DNA from: Firmicutes bacterium UBA1065
GTDB taxonomy: Bacteria > Bacillota > Clostridia > Tissierellales > Sedimentibacteraceae
NCBI GenBank assembly: GCA_002316225.1
Contig: DCDC01000153.1
Span: 1 to 16,465, forward strand
Direction: 5' to 3'
DNA: 16,465 nt
The notes beneath the pieces are model-generated. The model was not told the origin of the DNA. It worked only from the letters and a program-made list of their open reading frames with translations, and searched no databases. Below are positions 14,611-16,465 of this stretch, in pieces. The number at the start of each line of letters is the position of its first letter. Within the stretch, counting starts at the first letter, position 1. A program made the translations under genes and the position numbers.

Positions 14611-16105
14611 TTTTCCTCTCTTTCTTTTCCATGTGTAAATAATCCGGCTTCCTGACCAAATTATTGATTCTGGGCCTTATAATAGTATCTTTCAAGTCTC
14701 TTTTATTTTCAACAAAGCTGACAAAGGGTGTCATATAAGGTATACCGCAGCTTTTTAAGGTGCAGAGGTGTATGGTAAGAAAACTTAAACCTATGGATAT
14801 TCCAAACAAACCGAAGGTCGCGGCCAAAACTATGAAAGCAAACCTTATGAGCCTTAAGCTTGATCCGAAATTGTAGCTGGGTATGGTAAATGATGCTATA
14901 GCCGTCAAGGCCACAACAATCACAGCCAATGGAGTAATCAGACCGGCTTCCACCGATGACTGGCCTATTACCAGGCCTCCTACCAAACCTATGGTTGAGC
15001 CCACGGGACTAGTTATCCTGTATGATGCCTCCCTGACCAATTCAATCACCAACTCCATCAAGAGGGCTTCAAAATAAGGTGGGAAGGGAACATTTGCCCT
15101 TGAAGCCGCCACATACAGGCTGAGCTGGGTGGGAAGCAGGTTGGGGTGATATTGGGTAACAGCCACATATAAGGCCGGCAGGAGCATTACTATAGGCAGT
15201 GCTATATATCTTAAGAGCCGGATAGCACAAGTTGGCAGCCATCTGTCATAATAATCCTCCGAGGATTGCATGAAGGAAACAAAAATTGCAGGGGCAATCA
15301 AGACGGATGGAGTGTTATCAACGGCTATCACAACCCTGCCCTCCAGGAGGGCGGATGCTGCGGCATCAGGCCTCTCAGTGTTTTCAATCTGGGGAAAAGG
15401 GGAATAACAGTCATCTTCTATCATTTCTTCAATATAGGAGCTTTCAAGGACAGCATCGATTTCTATGTTATTAATTCTCTTTTCTACTGTTTCCAGCACC
15501 GTCTTATTTACAAGGTCCTCTATATATAAAATTGCTATGTCGGTTTTGGACCTCTTACCCACCTGGGCGTATTTAATCTTTAACTTGGGGTCCCTTAACC
15601 GTCTCCTGATCAATGAAATATTAACCTTCATGGTTTCATTGAAACCGTCTCTTGCTCCTCTTATGAGGGTTTCAGCTGAAGGCTCCTGGACACCTCTCAT
15701 GGGCCAGCCTCTTGAGGACAGCATTATAGCCTTATTGCAGCTATCTATCAGAAGAACTGTCTCTCCGGAAAGGATTTTATCGACACATTCCTCAAGGGTT
15801 GTCAAAACTTGAATTTCTAAAACAGCTATGCTTGTTTTTGCAATCTCATGCTCGAGCTGGGCCCTTGACATATTTTGTGCCTTTTCTAGGTTAAGGCCCA
15901 TAAGGAGATTTTCTATTGCATATTCGCTTATAGCTTCCTTTGTGGTCATCCCGTCCACATACAACAAAAGTATTTTAAGCTTTGTATTGCCTGCTTCAAA
16001 TTTCCTGAAAATTATATCATCGGTATTTTCAAAAACTTTCCTTAGAACCTGCTCATTCTTATTTATATCCCTGTCTATAGGTTGACTTAAATCCAAATTC
16101 TTCAT
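14603..16105 (-). CDS. GerA-family spore germination protein (A subunit)
   Basis: This is the A subunit of the nutrient germinant receptor, which assembles in the spore inner membrane and has been described as forming an ion channel in response to nutrients. The 500-residue protein has a hydrophilic N-terminal half (about 1-240) with the conserved segments LLYVDGMTTKEAI and SSRGWPMRGVQEPSAETLIRG. Next come PFPQIENTERPDAAASALLEGR and SSEDYYDRW, then a membrane domain from about 285 to 455. The helix carrying NVPFPPYFEALLMELVIELVREA and the following SPVGSTIGLVGGLVIGQ are typical family signatures. AGGAGGACTT leads directly into the ATG. The upstream small gene's TAG sits at the edge of this ribosome binding site. 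Confidence 0.95.
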   Translation of the reverse strand: MKNLDLSQPIDRDINKNEQVLRKVFENTDDIIFRKFEAGNTKLKILLLYVDGMTTKEAISEYAIENLLMGLNLEKAQNMSRAQLEHEIAKTSIAVLEIQVLTTLEECVDKILSGETVLLIDSCNKAIMLSSRGWPMRGVQEPSAETLIRGARDGFNETMKVNISLIRRRLRDPKLKIKYAQVGKRSKTDIAILYIEDLVNKTVLETVEKRINNIEIDAVLESSYIEEMIEDDCYSPFPQIENTERPDAAASALLEGRVVIAVDNTPSVLIAPAIFVSFMQSSEDYYDRWLPTCAIRLLRYIALPIVMLLPALYVAVTQYHPNLLPTQLSLYVAASRANVPFPPYFEALLMELVIELVREASYRITSPVGSTIGLVGGLVIGQSSVEAGLITPLAVIVVALTAIASFTIPSYNFGSSLRLIRFAFIVLAATFGLFGISIGLSFLTIHLCTLKSCGIPYMTPFVSFVENKRDLKDTIIRPRINNLVRKPDYLHMEKKERKNV

Positions 16106-16113
16106 AAGTCCTC

Positions 16114-16317
16114 CTAGAAAATATATATTGCGCCTGCTGCGGCAAGGGCCAGGAGCCCGTACACAATTCCCGTAAACCTGACTATCTTGTAATCCCTGTG
16201 ATAATTTTTCCTTTTCAATTCCTTGCTGGTTCTGAAAATCAATATATAGCTGATTATTAAAAAAATTATTATTACATCATTGTTTATCAGCTTTTTCAAT
16301 TCATTGATAAAAAACAT
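16114..16317 (-). CDS. Small two-segment membrane protein heading the germination operon
   Basis: This is a 67-residue protein with two hydrophobic segments at about 14-30 (VIIIFLIISYILIF) and 50-67 (VYGLLALAAAGAIYIF). They are separated by a strongly basic loop (SKELKRKNYHRDYK). The ATG at 16317 is chosen because AAAGGAGG lies 6 nt before it. A longer reading to 16404 would add 29 residues with no ribosome binding site. Its stop lies 8 nt before the gerA start, so the two are surely co-transcribed. It resembles the small CLC_0170-type membrane proteins of clostridia in size and pattern, but I am not certain of that assignment. The position suggests an accessory part of the receptor, comparable with small D-type subunits, and this is inference. 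Confidence 0.75.
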   Translation of the reverse strand: MFFINELKKLINNDVIIIFLIISYILIFRTSKELKRKNYHRDYKIVRFTGIVYGLLALAAAGAIYIF

Positions 16318-16347
16318 AATGCCTCCTTTAGTGGGATAAGCTGTTAC

Positions 16348-16377
16348 TAATATTTGCATTTTTTTAATTTTTATTCC
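16348..16377 (-). promoter_or_regulatory. Weak sigma-G-like promoter candidate for the ger operon
   Basis: In minus sense GGAATA (16377-16372) is followed after 17 nt by AATATTA (16354-16348). This resembles the forespore consensus GMATR-N18-CATWMTA, with an exact -35 element and two mismatches at -10. It is about 30 nt ahead of the small membrane protein gene, as expected for sigma-G. The region is AT-rich, so chance matches are likely. Confidence 0.3.
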
Positions 16378-16406
16378 AAATAAAGAAAAATCCCGTAAAT
16401 GCAAAG

Positions 16407-16440
16407 GGAAGGTTCCTTTACCTCCACAAAAGAACCTTCC
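16407..16440 (-). terminator. Hairpin upstream of the germination operon
   Basis: Arms at 16407-16415 and 16432-16440 (GGAAGGTTC/GAACCTTCC) extend in the minus-strand RNA through a G-U wobble and three A-U pairs to a 13-bp stem with an 8-nt loop. This is the same architecture as the kam terminator. The wobble points to minus-strand transcription, so it probably ends a gene beyond the window edge. The trailing U-run is weak (CTTTGC). Confidence 0.6.
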
Positions 16441-16465
16441 AAAAAGCTGTAGGATTTTTAGCTGG

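Noticed and set aside
1..16465. CRISPR arrays, tRNA or rRNA genes, prophage
   Set aside because: No regularly spaced repeats, no tRNA-like cloverleaf sequence and no phage or transposase proteins were seen on either strand.

Overview
The window looks like the chromosome of a low-GC, endospore-forming, amino-acid-fermenting member of the Clostridia. A spore germinant-receptor operon and spoIIR show that it sporulates. A nearly complete kdd-kamABCDE operon shows that it ferments lysine. The coding style (AGGAGG ribosome binding sites, ATGA overlaps, occasional GTG/TTG starts) is typical Firmicutes. I cannot name the genus.

Layout. (1) 1-1210, minus strand: the start of a response regulator and a NarL/DesK-type sensor kinase, lying downstream of a Rho-independent terminator at 1269-1304. 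(2) 1318-8684, minus strand: the lysine operon, transcribed kdd, kamA, kamB, kamC, kamD, kamE. KamA makes beta-lysine, KamDE (B12 and PLP) moves the second amino group, Kdd oxidises 3,5-diaminohexanoate, and KamB/KamC are the ATPases thought to reactivate the B12 mutase. kce and kal, the next steps of the pathway, are not in the window. (3) 8685-8971: a dense divergent control region. It holds a -24/-12 (sigma-54) promoter for the lysine operon, a phased TGCC repeat and a strong sigma-A promoter for murI. (4) 8972-11674, plus strand: murI, a YwiB/DUF1934 gene, and a PAS-AAA+-Fis sigma-54 enhancer-binding protein, closed by a 15-bp hairpin at 11694-11730. (5) 11745-16317, minus strand: a small membrane protein, gerA-, gerB- and gerC-type germinant receptor genes, and spoIIR as the last gene. 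A hairpin and a weak sigma-G-like promoter lie upstream.

How it fits together. The most interesting reading is a local regulatory circuit. The enhancer-binding protein at 10277-11674 probably senses a small molecule through its PAS domain and activates the sigma-54 promoter of the kam operon. The 9-mer AGTGCCGAA occurs upstream of both the kam promoter and the regulator's own start codon, which suggests shared operators and autoregulation. The kam mRNA also shows unusual RNA-level structure: hairpins bracket kamA, and a 19-codon reading frame begins at the predicted transcription start and overlaps the kdd start codon. These regulatory proposals are inferences from sequence.
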